Assembly (NCBI GenBank): GCA_034437795.1
Contig: DAOTTI010000064.1
Coordinates: 1-16,010 of the forward strand
Source of the DNA: DAOTTI01 sp034437795
Lineage (GTDB): Bacteria > Chloroflexota > UBA11872 > UBA12225
Reading direction: 5' to 3'
DNA: 16,010 nt
Part shown: piece by piece, positions 1 through 6,492 of the stretch
Numbering within the stretch: position 1 is the first letter of the stretch
How the letters are laid out: every line of letters begins with the position of its first letter
The notes under the pieces: model-generated
Database searches by the model: none
Told to the model about the DNA's origin: nothing
The model's input: only the letters and a program-made list of their open reading frames with translations
Program-made: the position numbers and the translations under genes

Positions 1-65
1 GCCATCACTCGCACCCATCCGCTACGCACGGCTCGCTGTTACCTTTGTTACCTTTCCGGAAGAGT

Positions 66-104
66 TCCCTCTCCCTTTGGGAGAGAGTTAGGGTGAGGGC
101 TCCG
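66..104 (+). repeat. Family A intergenic hairpin repeat, copy 1
   Basis: A perfect 7-bp stem, CTCTCCC / GGGAGAG with loop TTT (69-85), is followed by the conserved tail TTAGGGTGAGGGCTCC. The same hairpin-plus-tail occurs at seven other places in this window, always between genes. This copy lies downstream of the minus-strand SURF1 gene. Its function is unknown; a REP-like dispersed element or a 3'-end stabiliser is possible. Positions 1-65 show nothing else I can recognise. Confidence 0.8.
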
Positions 105-146
105 CTCTTGAATGATCCGGGCCAGCCGGTGGCGATGACCCGCCTC

Positions 147-222
147 GGCCCGGGGCGGTCAGGGCTGCCTCGGACGGCTCTCCTGGCCCGGGGCGGTCAG
201 GGCTGCCTCGGACCGCTGTCCT
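147..222. repeat. 38-bp tandem direct repeat (2 copies) across the surf1 3' end
   Basis: Unit 1 (147-184) and unit 2 (185-222) are 38 bp each and differ at only two positions near their right ends. Because 38 is not a multiple of three, the SURF1 reading frame passes through the two copies in different frames and stops inside unit 1 (stop 159-161). The SURF1 C-terminal tail is therefore partly encoded by the duplication. Confidence 0.85.
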
Positions 223-1037
223 GGTGTGGTCCGGCCAGAGGGGCCTCGCACGGTTCCCTGCACGTCGGGTCGGGCTTCCATGTGCCGCATGACGTAGATG
301 ATCTGGCCGGCGACGATGATGCCGGAGATGATGAACCACTGCACGGCGGCGATCAGGTGGACGCCGTCGCCCAGGTCCGTGGCCGGCGCCTTGCGGTACG
401 GGAGCGACTCAAGCTGCACCAGCCGCCCATCGTCCGGTAGCTGGACGACGACGAACGGCAGCAACTGGTGGCTGACCAGGGGCTGGATCTGCGGCACGTC
501 GAGCGCGGCAATGAGGCGTTGCGTCCCCGCCGCGTTCGCCCCGCGCACGGGGCCGCGGGCGTGCTGGCTGGGCCGGATCCAGCCTTCCACCTCCACCGGC
601 CCGAACGTACGGTAGCGGGCCCAGCTTGCGGGGCCGGCCTCATCCAGCGGGATCCAGCCCCGGTCCACCAGCACGGCGCGGTCGCTCCCGGCCAGGACGA
701 GCGGGGTGATCAGGTGCAGCCCCAGCCGGCCGCCCCAGACTTCGTTGGTGAGGGCCAGCTCGTCATTGTGGTCGAAGGTGCCACGGACGAGCACCCGCCG
801 GTAGAGCATCTGCTCCGGATCCGTCCCCGGCCCTAGCCCCGCTTCCGTGAGGACTATTGGCTCGGCAGTGAACCGCGCAGTGAGCTCCGCACTCAAGGCC
901 CGCCGCTGCGCCAGACGGTCCAACTGCCAGAAGCCCAGCCGAACGGTGACGGCGCAGGCAAGCAGGGCCGCCAGCGTCATCCACCGCCAGCGCCCGGCAA
1001 GGGCGCGCAACAGGTCCATCAGGCCCGGTCGACGCAT
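159..1037 (-). CDS. SURF1-family cytochrome c oxidase assembly protein
   Basis: A 292-residue membrane protein of the SURF1/Shy1 family, which helps assemble haem-copper cytochrome oxidase. N-terminal membrane segment about residues 19-36 is followed by the family motif LGFWQLDRL (34-42). The hallmark VLVDRGWIP occurs mid-protein, and a second membrane segment near residues 228-252 (AVQWFIISGIIVAGQIIY) gives the usual two-helix topology with an external domain between. I chose the ATG at 1035-1037, which has GAGG about 6 nt upstream and starts just before the first helix. Longer reading upstream to 1085 only translates a heptad repeat. The last ~25 residues come from a 38-bp duplication and are probably not conserved. 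No oxidase subunit genes are visible; they may lie beyond the left edge. The family call is firm, the substrate oxidase is not known. Confidence 0.9.
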   Translation of the reverse strand: MRRPGLMDLLRALAGRWRWMTLAALLACAVTVRLGFWQLDRLAQRRALSAELTARFTAEPIVLTEAGLGPGTDPEQMLYRRVLVRGTFDHNDELALTNEVWGGRLGLHLITPLVLAGSDRAVLVDRGWIPLDEAGPASWARYRTFGPVEVEGWIRPSQHARGPVRGANAAGTQRLIAALDVPQIQPLVSHQLLPFVVVQLPDDGRLVQLESLPYRKAPATDLGDGVHLIAAVQWFIISGIIVAGQIIYVMRHMEARPDVQGTVRGPSGRTTPGQRSEAALTAPGQESRPRQP

Positions 1038-1040
1038 GAG

Positions 1041-1103
1041 TGCCTCAGTCGTAGGGAGCAGGGAGTAGCGAGTAGCGAGTTCCAAGTAGCGAGCGGCGAG
1101 GCC
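1041..1103. repeat. GTAGCGA heptad repeat upstream of surf1
   Basis: Two exact heptads, GTAGCGA at 1065-1071 and 1072-1078, lie among degraded relatives (GTAGGGAGCAGGGA to the left, AGTAGCGAGCGGCGAG to the right). On the minus strand the array ends a few nt before the surf1 start codon. Its 7-bp period matches the GTAATGC arrays elsewhere in the window, although the sequence differs. Confidence 0.65.
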
Positions 1104-1275
1104 GCCCCCGGGTCGCCGGAGAACGGCCAGGGAGCGCTGGCCGTGAGATCGTCCATCGTGGGTGTTGCGTCTCAGGTTCTACAGAAAGCATATGGGCTAC
1201 TCTTTCATCGTTGGATGGGGATGCGCCGTTATCGGAGGTATGCGGTAATCAGGTGGTGGCCAAGTGGATGTGAGG

Positions 1276-1384
1276 TGGTGATCAGGTGGTGGTCAGGTGG
1301 GCAGCGCCTGCGGCAACGTGATCGCCGCCTGATCACGAGGCGCCACGCGCCTGGGTCACTACCTGATCACCGGTTGATCAACCG
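1276..1384 (+). promoter_or_regulatory. Structured 5' leader of the Cys/Met PLP enzyme, candidate cis-regulatory RNA
   Basis: The 411-base gap before the PLP enzyme contains nested complementary segments. P1 pairs 1277-1294 with 1354-1371 (about 18 bp, with G-U wobbles). Inside it, P2 pairs 1304-1309 (GCGCCT) with 1338-1343 (AGGCGC), and P3 pairs 1317-1323 (CGTGATC) with 1331-1337 (GATCACG) around a 7-nt loop. A 14-bp palindrome CGGTTGATCAACCG follows at 1371-1384. A second copy of the P1 5' strand at 1248-1261 (ATCAGGTGGTGGCC) could compete for the same partner. It does not show the conserved core of the SAM-I riboswitch or the T-box element. It could instead be a cluster of protein-binding palindromes. 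The structure is seen; the regulatory role is inferred. Confidence 0.5.
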
Positions 1385-1411
1385 TGGCACTGTCGATGCA
1401 GCAGTGCGTAG

Positions 1412-1431
1412 CTGAGCCATGAGCGGCTCAG
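1412..1431 (+). promoter_or_regulatory. Hairpin just upstream of the ribosome binding site
   Basis: CTGAGCC (1412-1418) and GGCTCAG (1425-1431) form a perfect 7-bp stem with a 6-nt loop that contains an upstream in-frame ATG (1419). Burial of that ATG argues that the start at 1449 is the one used. The stem ends directly before the ribosome binding site. Confidence 0.5.
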
Positions 1432-1435
1432 ATAA

Positions 1436-1443
1436 AGGAGAGG
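1436..1443 (+). promoter_or_regulatory. Ribosome binding site for the start at 1449
   Basis: AGGAGAGG lies 5-8 nt before the ATG at 1449. This is the strongest Shine-Dalgarno in the region and decides the start against the in-frame ATG at 1419. Confidence 0.8.
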
Positions 1444-1448
1444 TGACA

Positions 1449-2702
1449 ATGGCGTCCACCGGGAAGAGGCGGGCCTCCTACGTCGTGCGCCCGCCGACGG
1501 CCGTGCTCACGCGGGGCTTCGATCCCCGCCTGTCGGTCGGGTCGGCTCGCCCGGCCGTGTTTCGTTCGTCCACTTACGTCTTCTCCAGCCCCGAGGCGGC
1601 GGAGCGGGCCTTTGCCATCGCCCTGGGCAAGTCTCACCCCGCTGAGGGCGAGGACGTGGATCTGATCTACGCCCGCCTCTCCCACCCCAACGCCGAGATC
1701 CTGGAGGACCAGATCGTCCCGCTCGAGCCGGGGGCGCAGGCCGCTGCTGTCTTCAACTCCGGGATGGCGGCCATCTCCACGCTGTTCTTCACGGTGCTGC
1801 AGCCGGGGACGAGCCTGGTCTATACCACGCCCCTGTACGGCGGCACGCAGCACCTCATTCACCAGCTCCTGGAGCCGTTCGGCGTCCGCGGCGTGCCCGT
1901 ACCGGCTGGAGACACGGCCGGCCTGCGCGCGGCGATTGGCAGCGCCAGCCGCCTGCGCCTCGTCTTCGTTGAGACGCCGGCCAACCCCACGCTGCGCATG
2001 TCGGATATTGGCGCGGCCGTGGCGGCCGCCCGTGAGCACCCCGATACGCCCATCGTTGCCGTGGACAATACCTTTCTGGGGCCGGCCTTCCAGCACCCTC
2101 TCACGCTGGGGGCGGACCTGGCCGTCTACTCCGCTACCAAGTACCTTTCCGGCTTCAGCGACATGCTGGGCGGCGTGATCCTGGGCAAGGAGCCGGATCT
2201 GATCACCCAGCTCCGCGGCACACGAGCGATCCTGGGCAACATCCTGCAGCCGGATGAGTGCTGGCTGCTGGATAGCCGCCTGCCGACGGTGACCCTGCGC
2301 ATGAACCGGCAGAGCAAGAACGCGCAGCGCATCGCTGAGCACCTGGCGGGGCACCCCAAGATCAAGAAGCTCTACTATCCGACGTTGTTCGACGAGCCGG
2401 AGCAGGTCCGCATCTTCGAGAAGCAGTGCCGCTACGCCGGCGCCGTCTTTTCTTTCGAGCTGCACGGCGGCAAGCCGGCGGCCTTCGACTTCCTGCGCCG
2501 GCTGAAGATCGCCAAGAACGCCGTGAGCCTGGGCGGGGTGGAGACGCTGGCCTGCCATCCGGCCACCACCACCCATTCGGAGCTCTCCGAAGAGGAGCAG
2601 CGCTGCAACGGGATCACGCCGGGCCTGGTCCGCGTCTCCATCGGGATCGAAGACTGGCGCGACCTCCTGGCCGATTTCGAGCAGGCGCTGGCAGGGGTGT
2701 AG
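1449..2702 (+). CDS. PLP-dependent Cys/Met metabolism enzyme (cystathionine gamma-synthase / methionine gamma-lyase family)
   Basis: A 417-residue fold-type I PLP enzyme of the Cys_Met_Meta_PP family (COG0626). These enzymes make or break C-S bonds in cystathionine, homocysteine or methionine in the cytosol. The PLP lysine is K231 in YSATKYLSGFSD. The cofactor and substrate loop NSGMAAIS and the active-site tyrosine Y130 in PLYGGT are present, as is the C-terminal SLGGVETLACHPATTTHSE signature. Length fits the family (about 390-420). The residue two after the tyrosine is Gly132. Classical methionine gamma-lyases have a cysteine there, so lyase activity on methionine should not be assumed; cystathionine gamma-synthase, lyase or O-acylhomoserine sulfhydrylase activity are alternatives. 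Start fixed by a good Shine-Dalgarno. The gene stands alone behind an unusually structured leader. Confidence 0.88.
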   Translation: MASTGKRRASYVVRPPTAVLTRGFDPRLSVGSARPAVFRSSTYVFSSPEAAERAFAIALGKSHPAEGEDVDLIYARLSHPNAEILEDQIVPLEPGAQAAAVFNSGMAAISTLFFTVLQPGTSLVYTTPLYGGTQHLIHQLLEPFGVRGVPVPAGDTAGLRAAIGSASRLRLVFVETPANPTLRMSDIGAAVAAAREHPDTPIVAVDNTFLGPAFQHPLTLGADLAVYSATKYLSGFSDMLGGVILGKEPDLITQLRGTRAILGNILQPDECWLLDSRLPTVTLRMNRQSKNAQRIAEHLAGHPKIKKLYYPTLFDEPEQVRIFEKQCRYAGAVFSFELHGGKPAAFDFLRRLKIAKNAVSLGGVETLACHPATTTHSELSEEEQRCNGITPGLVRVSIGIEDWRDLLADFEQALAGV

Positions 2703-2723
2703 GCCAGGTCGCGCGACCAGGCC
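2702..2723 (+). terminator. GC-rich hairpin at the stop of the PLP enzyme gene
   Basis: GGCCAGGTCGC is followed at once by GCGACCAGGCC, an 11-bp inverted repeat with one mismatch that overlaps the stop codon. No T-run follows, so this is at best a weak or factor-assisted terminator. Confidence 0.3.
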
Positions 2724-2749
2724 CGAGTACTTCAGCACTAACGACGAGT

Positions 2750-2840
2750 CCCTTCTCCCTGTGGGAGAGGGTTAGGGTGAGGGCTCCGCATTGATCTGTC
2801 CCCGCTCCCTTTGAGAGACGGCGAGGGTAAAGGCTCCGTT
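2750..2840 (+). repeat. Family A hairpin repeats, copies 2 and 3
   Basis: Copy 2 (about 2750-2788) has stem CTCCC/GGGAG around TGT, followed by GTTAGGGTGAGGGCTCCGC. Copy 3 (about 2800-2838) is a degraded version with CTCCCTTTGAGAG and tail GCGAGGGTAAAGGCTCCG. Both lie between the convergent ends of the PLP enzyme gene and the COG4091 gene and have the same orientation. Confidence 0.75.
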
Positions 2841-2868
2841 GGTGGATCCTCCGGCCCAGTAAACACAC

Positions 2869-4314
2869 TCACCAGAGGGCATCCTGCTCGCGCCGCAGCC
2901 TCACGGCAGGCGAGGTCTGATCCAGCGCCACCATGTCATACGTCAGGGGCGTATCCCGCGGCACCTCCTGCGTCACGGCGACGCCGTCGGCCAAGCCGAG
3001 CGGTAGCAGCCGCTCGGCGCGGGCCACGCTGGCCCGTTCGATCAGCCCGTAGACCGTCTCGCCGCCACTGCCGTCCAGCCGCTCTCCCCTGCGCAGGGCG
3101 CGTTTGGCGACGGCGATCACGTCCGCCACCGGGACCGGTAGGGGAGAGCCAGTGGGCCGCCCCAGGAGCGCGGCCTCCGCGATGGAGACCGGCGCCTCGA
3201 TGCCGCACAGGTGATAGGGCCGGTAGAGCACCGCCCGCTTCCCGTCCGGCGACGCCGGCAGCCCGTAGAAGGCCAGATCCTCCTGGAGGAGCGGGTTCTC
3301 CGTCGTCACCACCACCCAGACGCCGCTGGCGATGTGATTGGATAGCAGGGTATGGCCGTCGCCTGAAACGGCATTGGCCAGGTCAACTACGCCCTCGCGG
3401 GAGAGCAGCCCGCCGTCGGCGCGGAGGGCAAAGAGCCGCGGCAGGTCCTCAATCGCGGCGGACGGCTCGTGCATGCCCCGCACGTCCGGCTCCAGGCCGG
3501 TCATATTCGCTAGGCTGGTCATCTCGATCTGCGCCTTGGAGCCGTCGCGGAAGGAGTTGTACATCCTGGGGTTCAGGCGCCGCCGCTCCACCAGGCCGGG
3601 GTCGAAGCCGTAGCGAGCGAAGGCCTCCGACGGCAGGCCATAGCGGTCCCACGGGTGGCGCTGCGTGCCCCGCCCCGCGGCGACCACGCGGTAGCCAAGC
3701 GACTGCGCCCACTCCACCAGACGCATGGTGCAGCCCGGCTGGTCGCCGTCCGCCAGGGTGTAGATGACGCCGGCGGCGTCGGCGCGGCGGCGGAACAGGG
3801 CGCCTAGCAGCACGTCGGCCTCCACGGTGACGTTGACCACGTGCTGGCCGGCGCCCAGCGCCTCCCAGATGACCTGCGCCGCAACGTCGGGGCGGCCGGT
3901 GGCTTCCACGATGACGTCCAGCGGGAGGCCGGGCAGCCGTGTGGCGTCGTCGAGGATCACCGGCCGGCCACGCTGGATCGCGTCGGCCGCTGCTCCTGGA
4001 TCACCGCGGCGGACCACGTCTTCGGCCGCGAGCCTGGCGTAGCCGGCCGCGGCGAGCGCAGCGCGCGCGTTCCGCTCGTCAACGTCTGCCACCGCCAGCA
4101 GCGCCAGCCCCGGCATCTGCCCCACCTGCGCCGCAACGGTGGTGCCGAACCGGCCGGCGCCGGCCAGCCCGACGCGCACGGGCCGGCCCTCGGCGGCGCG
4201 AGCCTGCAAGAGCCTGGGAAGCGTTGCGCCGCGTCCGGCCGCCGGCGACGCCGCGGCGAGAGGCGTCCCGTATCCCGCCGTCTGCACGGCGGTCTGAGCT
4301 CTCGATCGATCCAT
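2869..4314 (-). CDS. NAD(P)-dependent oxidoreductase, COG4091 homoserine-dehydrogenase-like with C-terminal SAF-type region
   Basis: A 481-residue protein. The N-terminal Rossmann motif VGLAGAGRFG (about residues 48-57) binds NAD(P). The following segments VDVIVEATGRPDVAA and VVNVTVEADVLLG resemble the predicted homoserine dehydrogenase group COG4091. The C-terminal ~85 residues (DVIAVAKRALRRGERLDGSGG...) match the SAF-type extension typical of that group. Members are thought to act on hydroxy-acid or sugar-acid-like substrates; the substrate here cannot be read from sequence. The chosen start is the ATG at 4312-4314; the ~45 residues before the Rossmann motif are Ala/Arg-rich and could be shorter if an internal start is used. 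No strong Shine-Dalgarno is seen, and a small hairpin ends one nt before this ATG. The gene stands alone, convergent with the PLP enzyme gene. Confidence 0.8.
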   Translation of the reverse strand: MDRSRAQTAVQTAGYGTPLAAASPAAGRGATLPRLLQARAAEGRPVRVGLAGAGRFGTTVAAQVGQMPGLALLAVADVDERNARAALAAAGYARLAAEDVVRRGDPGAAADAIQRGRPVILDDATRLPGLPLDVIVEATGRPDVAAQVIWEALGAGQHVVNVTVEADVLLGALFRRRADAAGVIYTLADGDQPGCTMRLVEWAQSLGYRVVAAGRGTQRHPWDRYGLPSEAFARYGFDPGLVERRRLNPRMYNSFRDGSKAQIEMTSLANMTGLEPDVRGMHEPSAAIEDLPRLFALRADGGLLSREGVVDLANAVSGDGHTLLSNHIASGVWVVVTTENPLLQEDLAFYGLPASPDGKRAVLYRPYHLCGIEAPVSIAEAALLGRPTGSPLPVPVADVIAVAKRALRRGERLDGSGGETVYGLIERASVARAERLLPLGLADGVAVTQEVPRDTPLTYDMVALDQTSPAVRLRREQDALW

Positions 4315-4315
4315 A

Positions 4316-4366
4316 GGTAGCAGCCTACCACGGGTAGCACCAGGCTGCCACGTGCTACTGGTGCTC
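4316..4366 (-). promoter_or_regulatory. Paired hairpins in the COG4091 gene leader
   Basis: Directly upstream of the start codon, GGTAG/CTACC (4316-4320 with 4325-4329, loop of 4) forms a hairpin that ends one base from the ATG. Further upstream, GTAGCAC (4334-4340) pairs with GTGCTAC (4352-4358). An alternative pairing of 4335-4343 with 4358-4366 shares bases with that stem. The arrangement could control translation, but no known element is recognised. Confidence 0.35.
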
Positions 4367-4380
4367 AGGAGCGCGCACCA

Positions 4381-4585
4381 GGCCCGCATGGCGCCAGACC
4401 ATGGGCCCTCATTCCTTCTCGCCCGCGTGCAAGAGATGGGGCGGCGGGGCCCAGCCGCAGAGCCGGGGCCGTCGTTCCCCCGCTCCGACGCGGAGCGGGG
4501 GCGGCGGGGTCAAGCCGCACGGCCATGGCCGTCGTTCCCCCTCTGCGCGTCGGAGAAGGGGCGGCGGGGCCAAGCCGCGCGGTAG
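4381..4585. repeat. Family B 60-bp tandem repeat, about 2.4 clear copies
   Basis: Units at 4441-4500 and 4501-4560 are in exact 60-bp phase. A partial third begins at 4561 (GCGGCGGGGCCAAGCCGC) and fades after about 4582. 4381-4440 looks like a degraded earlier unit. Unit 1 carries a perfect 10-bp stem, CCCCCGCTCC / GGAGCGGGGG with loop GACGC (4477-4501). Both strands stay open in some frames, giving 20-residue repeats, but there is no start signal or known domain, so I do not call a gene. The same unit recurs at the right edge of the window. This fills most of the gap between the COG4091 and VOC genes. Confidence 0.85.
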
Positions 4586-4650
4586 GGCGAAGTGGGTAGG
4601 GTGCGGCGCGGCCGCGGCCGAAGGGGGTGAGGTCCATCCTCACAGCGCGG

Positions 4651-5112
4651 TCAGGGCGCCACGTACTGCTTGATCTCTATCCCGTGGCCGTCGAGGTCCT
4701 CGATGTAGATGGAGACGGTGGGCCCGCGATCGCTCCGGCGGCGGACGAGTTCGCTGCGCAGGCGCACGCCGCGGGCGCGCAGGTCTTCCAGGAGCTGGGC
4801 TGGATCAGTTGGCTCGATCTCGATGCAGATGTGGTTGAGCCCGCGGTCATTCCGGTCCGCGGGAACCTGGTAGTGCGGACGGCGCATCAAGAATACGTTC
4901 TGCGGCCCGGCGTTAAGGACGACGAAGGTGGCGCGCCCGTCGTCGTCTCGATCGACGCTCGCGATCGTGAGCCCCAGCACGTCCGTATAGAAGCGGAGCG
5001 ACGCATCCGCGTCACGGACGTGCAGGTTCACGTGGTCGAGGGCGCGCGCTCGCACGAGCGGCACGGGCGCGCCAGCCGGTCCGCCTGCCGTCTCAGTCAC
5101 CGGTGTGGCCAT
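4651..5112 (-). CDS. VOC-family (glyoxalase/dioxygenase fold) protein
   Basis: A 153-residue single-unit vicinal oxygen chelate protein. Members use a metal held by His and Glu residues to act on small molecules (glyoxalase I, extradiol dioxygenases, fosfomycin-type resistance enzymes and others). Candidate metal ligands are H27 in LDHVNLHV, H94 in LNHICIEIE and E146 in GHGIEIKQY, and the spacing matches two paired beta-alpha-beta-beta-beta modules. The ATG at 5110-5112 is preceded by GGAGGAA at a good distance. Upstream in-frame codons have no such signal. The first ~20 residues are a flexible Ala/Pro stretch. It is monocistronic and divergent from the LLM gene; the substrate is not predictable. 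Confidence 0.85.
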   Translation of the reverse strand: MATPVTETAGGPAGAPVPLVRARALDHVNLHVRDADASLRFYTDVLGLTIASVDRDDDGRATFVVLNAGPQNVFLMRRPHYQVPADRNDRGLNHICIEIEPTDPAQLLEDLRARGVRLRSELVRRRSDRGPTVSIYIEDLDGHGIEIKQYVAP

Positions 5113-5115
5113 GCG

Positions 5116-5123
5116 TTCCTCCT
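5116..5123 (-). promoter_or_regulatory. Ribosome binding site of the VOC gene
   Basis: On the minus strand AGGAGGAA lies about 4-5 nt before the ATG at 5112, the best Shine-Dalgarno in the window. It fixes the start. Confidence 0.75.
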
Positions 5124-5291
5124 GCGGGCAGACACGTGGTGAGTCAGTGCCCTGCACGTGATGGTACTCCTTTGTCCCATTGCGGGCAGGCCTGCACCGT
5201 GGCCGCGGGCTACGGCCGCACGGCTCTGCCGGCTCCGCCAGTTGAGCCCGCGGCGGTGGGCCTGGCACAGATCTCGCCCGGGCTCCTCGCG

Positions 5292-5336
5292 AGCGGAGCC
5301 CTCACCCCGGCTCTCTCCCAGAGGGAGACGGGACTC
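5292..5336 (-). repeat. Family A hairpin repeat, copy 4 (reverse)
   Basis: The reverse complement gives CTCCCTCTGGGAGAG followed by a GGGGTGAGGGCTCCGC tail. It lies in the 443-base gap between the divergent VOC and LLM genes. Apart from this repeat and a possible -10 element, I see nothing in the gap; open frames there are short and without ribosome binding sites. Confidence 0.7.
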
Positions 5337-5510
5337 TCCGCTGGCCGGGAAGAACCGGTCATGGCCCTGCGGGGCATCAGCGCCGCAGCCGAAGAGCCGG
5401 CGATTGACCAACGAACCGCGGCGAGCCGGATCGCGTGAGCGGCCGGCACGAGCGGCCGCCACGTGATGCTCGCTGGGAGCGTATCCCTGCGCCACCGATC
5501 ACCGGCAGGG

Positions 5511-5516
5511 TATAAC
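5511..5516 (+). promoter_or_regulatory. Possible -10 element for the LLM gene
   Basis: TATAAC stands out in GC-rich DNA 39 nt before the ATG at 5556. No good -35 hexamer lies at the right spacing, so this is tentative. Confidence 0.3.
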
Positions 5517-5555
5517 GCCTGCAGCCATCCAGTGCTCGATCCACAGAAGTGTGAG

Positions 5556-6449
5556 ATGCCAGACGTGCAGCTTGGAGCAGTCTTCCCCCAGACGGAGATC
5601 GGAACCGATCCCGCGGCCATCCGCGACTACGCCCAGGCGGTGGAGGCGATGGGCTTCTCCCACATCCTGGTGTATGACCACGTGGTGGGCGCCAACGTCA
5701 ACACCCCTGAGCGACGGGGGCGGCGCTGGCCCTACACCGCCGAGAGCCAGTTCCACGAGCCCTTCGTACTCTACGGCTTCCTGGCCGCGGTGACGCAGCG
5801 GATCGGGCTGGCCACCGGTATCATCATCCTGCCCCAGCGCCAGACGGTGCTGGTGGCCAAGCAGGCAGCGGCCGTGGACGTGCTCAGCCGTGGCCGGCTG
5901 CGGCTGGGAGTGGGGATCGGCTGGAACGAGGTGGAGTATGAGGCGCTGGGCCAGGACTTCCACAATCGCGGCCGGCGGGTGGTTGAGCAGATCACGGTGC
6001 TCCGCACGCTGTGGACGCAGCCCCTGGTCAGCTTTCACGGACGCTGGCACCACATCAGCGACGCCGGCATCAACCCGCTGCCGGTCCAGCGCCCGATCCC
6101 CCTGTGGATGGGGGGCGCGCAAAGCGGCGGGCCGGATATCGTGCTGCGCCGCATCGGCCGCCTGGCGGACGGCTGGATGCTCACCGGCTCCCCGAGCGCG
6201 GAGATCGAAAGGGCATGGGAACGGGTCAAAGAGTACGCTCGCCAGGCCGGGCGCGATCCGGCAGCCATCGGCCTGGAAGGGGGCCTCCGCTACCGCGATG
6301 GGGACCCGCGCCAGTGGCGCCAGCAGTTCGAAGGGTGGCGCCGGATGGGCGCCACGCACGTCTCGGTCAACACCATGGGCGCCGGCCTCGACTCACCCAC
6401 GGGCCACATCGACGCCCTGCGGCGGGTGAAGCAGGAGCTACAGCCGTAG
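5556..6449 (+). CDS. LLM-class flavin-dependent (F420-type) oxidoreductase
   Basis: A 297-residue luciferase-like monooxygenase-fold protein (Pfam Bac_luciferase), closest by motif to the LLM class F420-dependent group (TIGR03619-like). N-terminal LGAVFPQTEIG, then GFSHILVYDHVV, the family segments RIGLATGIIILPQRQTVLVAKQAAAVDVLSRGRLRLGVGIGWN (split here only by the core), and PIPLWMGG near the middle are characteristic of a TIM-barrel using FMN or F420. The start at 5556 opens right before the first beta strand; the upstream in-frame ATG at 5463 adds 31 residues with no family similarity. The Shine-Dalgarno is weak. It probably reduces or oxidises a small organic substrate, unknown. It is a single gene that ends close to a hairpin. 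Confidence 0.88.
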   Translation: MPDVQLGAVFPQTEIGTDPAAIRDYAQAVEAMGFSHILVYDHVVGANVNTPERRGRRWPYTAESQFHEPFVLYGFLAAVTQRIGLATGIIILPQRQTVLVAKQAAAVDVLSRGRLRLGVGIGWNEVEYEALGQDFHNRGRRVVEQITVLRTLWTQPLVSFHGRWHHISDAGINPLPVQRPIPLWMGGAQSGGPDIVLRRIGRLADGWMLTGSPSAEIERAWERVKEYARQAGRDPAAIGLEGGLRYRDGDPRQWRQQFEGWRRMGATHVSVNTMGAGLDSPTGHIDALRRVKQELQP

Positions 6450-6452
6450 GAA

Positions 6453-6476
6453 GACCGGCAGGCGCAACCGGTCCTT
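6453..6476 (+). terminator. Candidate terminator hairpin after the LLM gene
   Basis: GACCGG (6453-6458) and CCGGTC (6468-6473) form a 6-bp GC-rich stem with a 9-nt loop, three bases after the stop codon. Only CTT follows, so the U-tract is poor. Confidence 0.4.
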
Positions 6477-6492
6477 CACCACCGGTAAGCAA

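Noticed and set aside
1186..1448. SAM-I riboswitch or T-box before the Cys/Met enzyme
   Set aside because: The conserved cores of these elements (for example the GAAACCCGGCAACC or AGGGTGGNACCGCG segments) are absent.
1428..2738. A 436-codon open frame opposite the PLP enzyme gene
   Set aside because: It is antisense to a clearly conserved gene and shows no family motif. High GC content leaves such frames open by chance.
2811..3767. A 318-codon plus-strand frame opposite the COG4091 gene
   Set aside because: Its product is almost only Pro, Arg, Ala and Ser, without domains; it is an antisense shadow.
4441..4582. CRISPR array
   Set aside because: The repeats are contiguous 60-bp units without unique spacers, and there are no cas genes.
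4352..4673. Protein with 20-residue repeats encoded by the 60-bp units
   Set aside because: Frames are open on both strands only because the unit length is a multiple of three; no start signal or domain is present.
5113..5555. Small genes in the VOC-LLM gap
   Set aside because: Open frames overlap a family A repeat and lack ribosome binding sites and conserved motifs.
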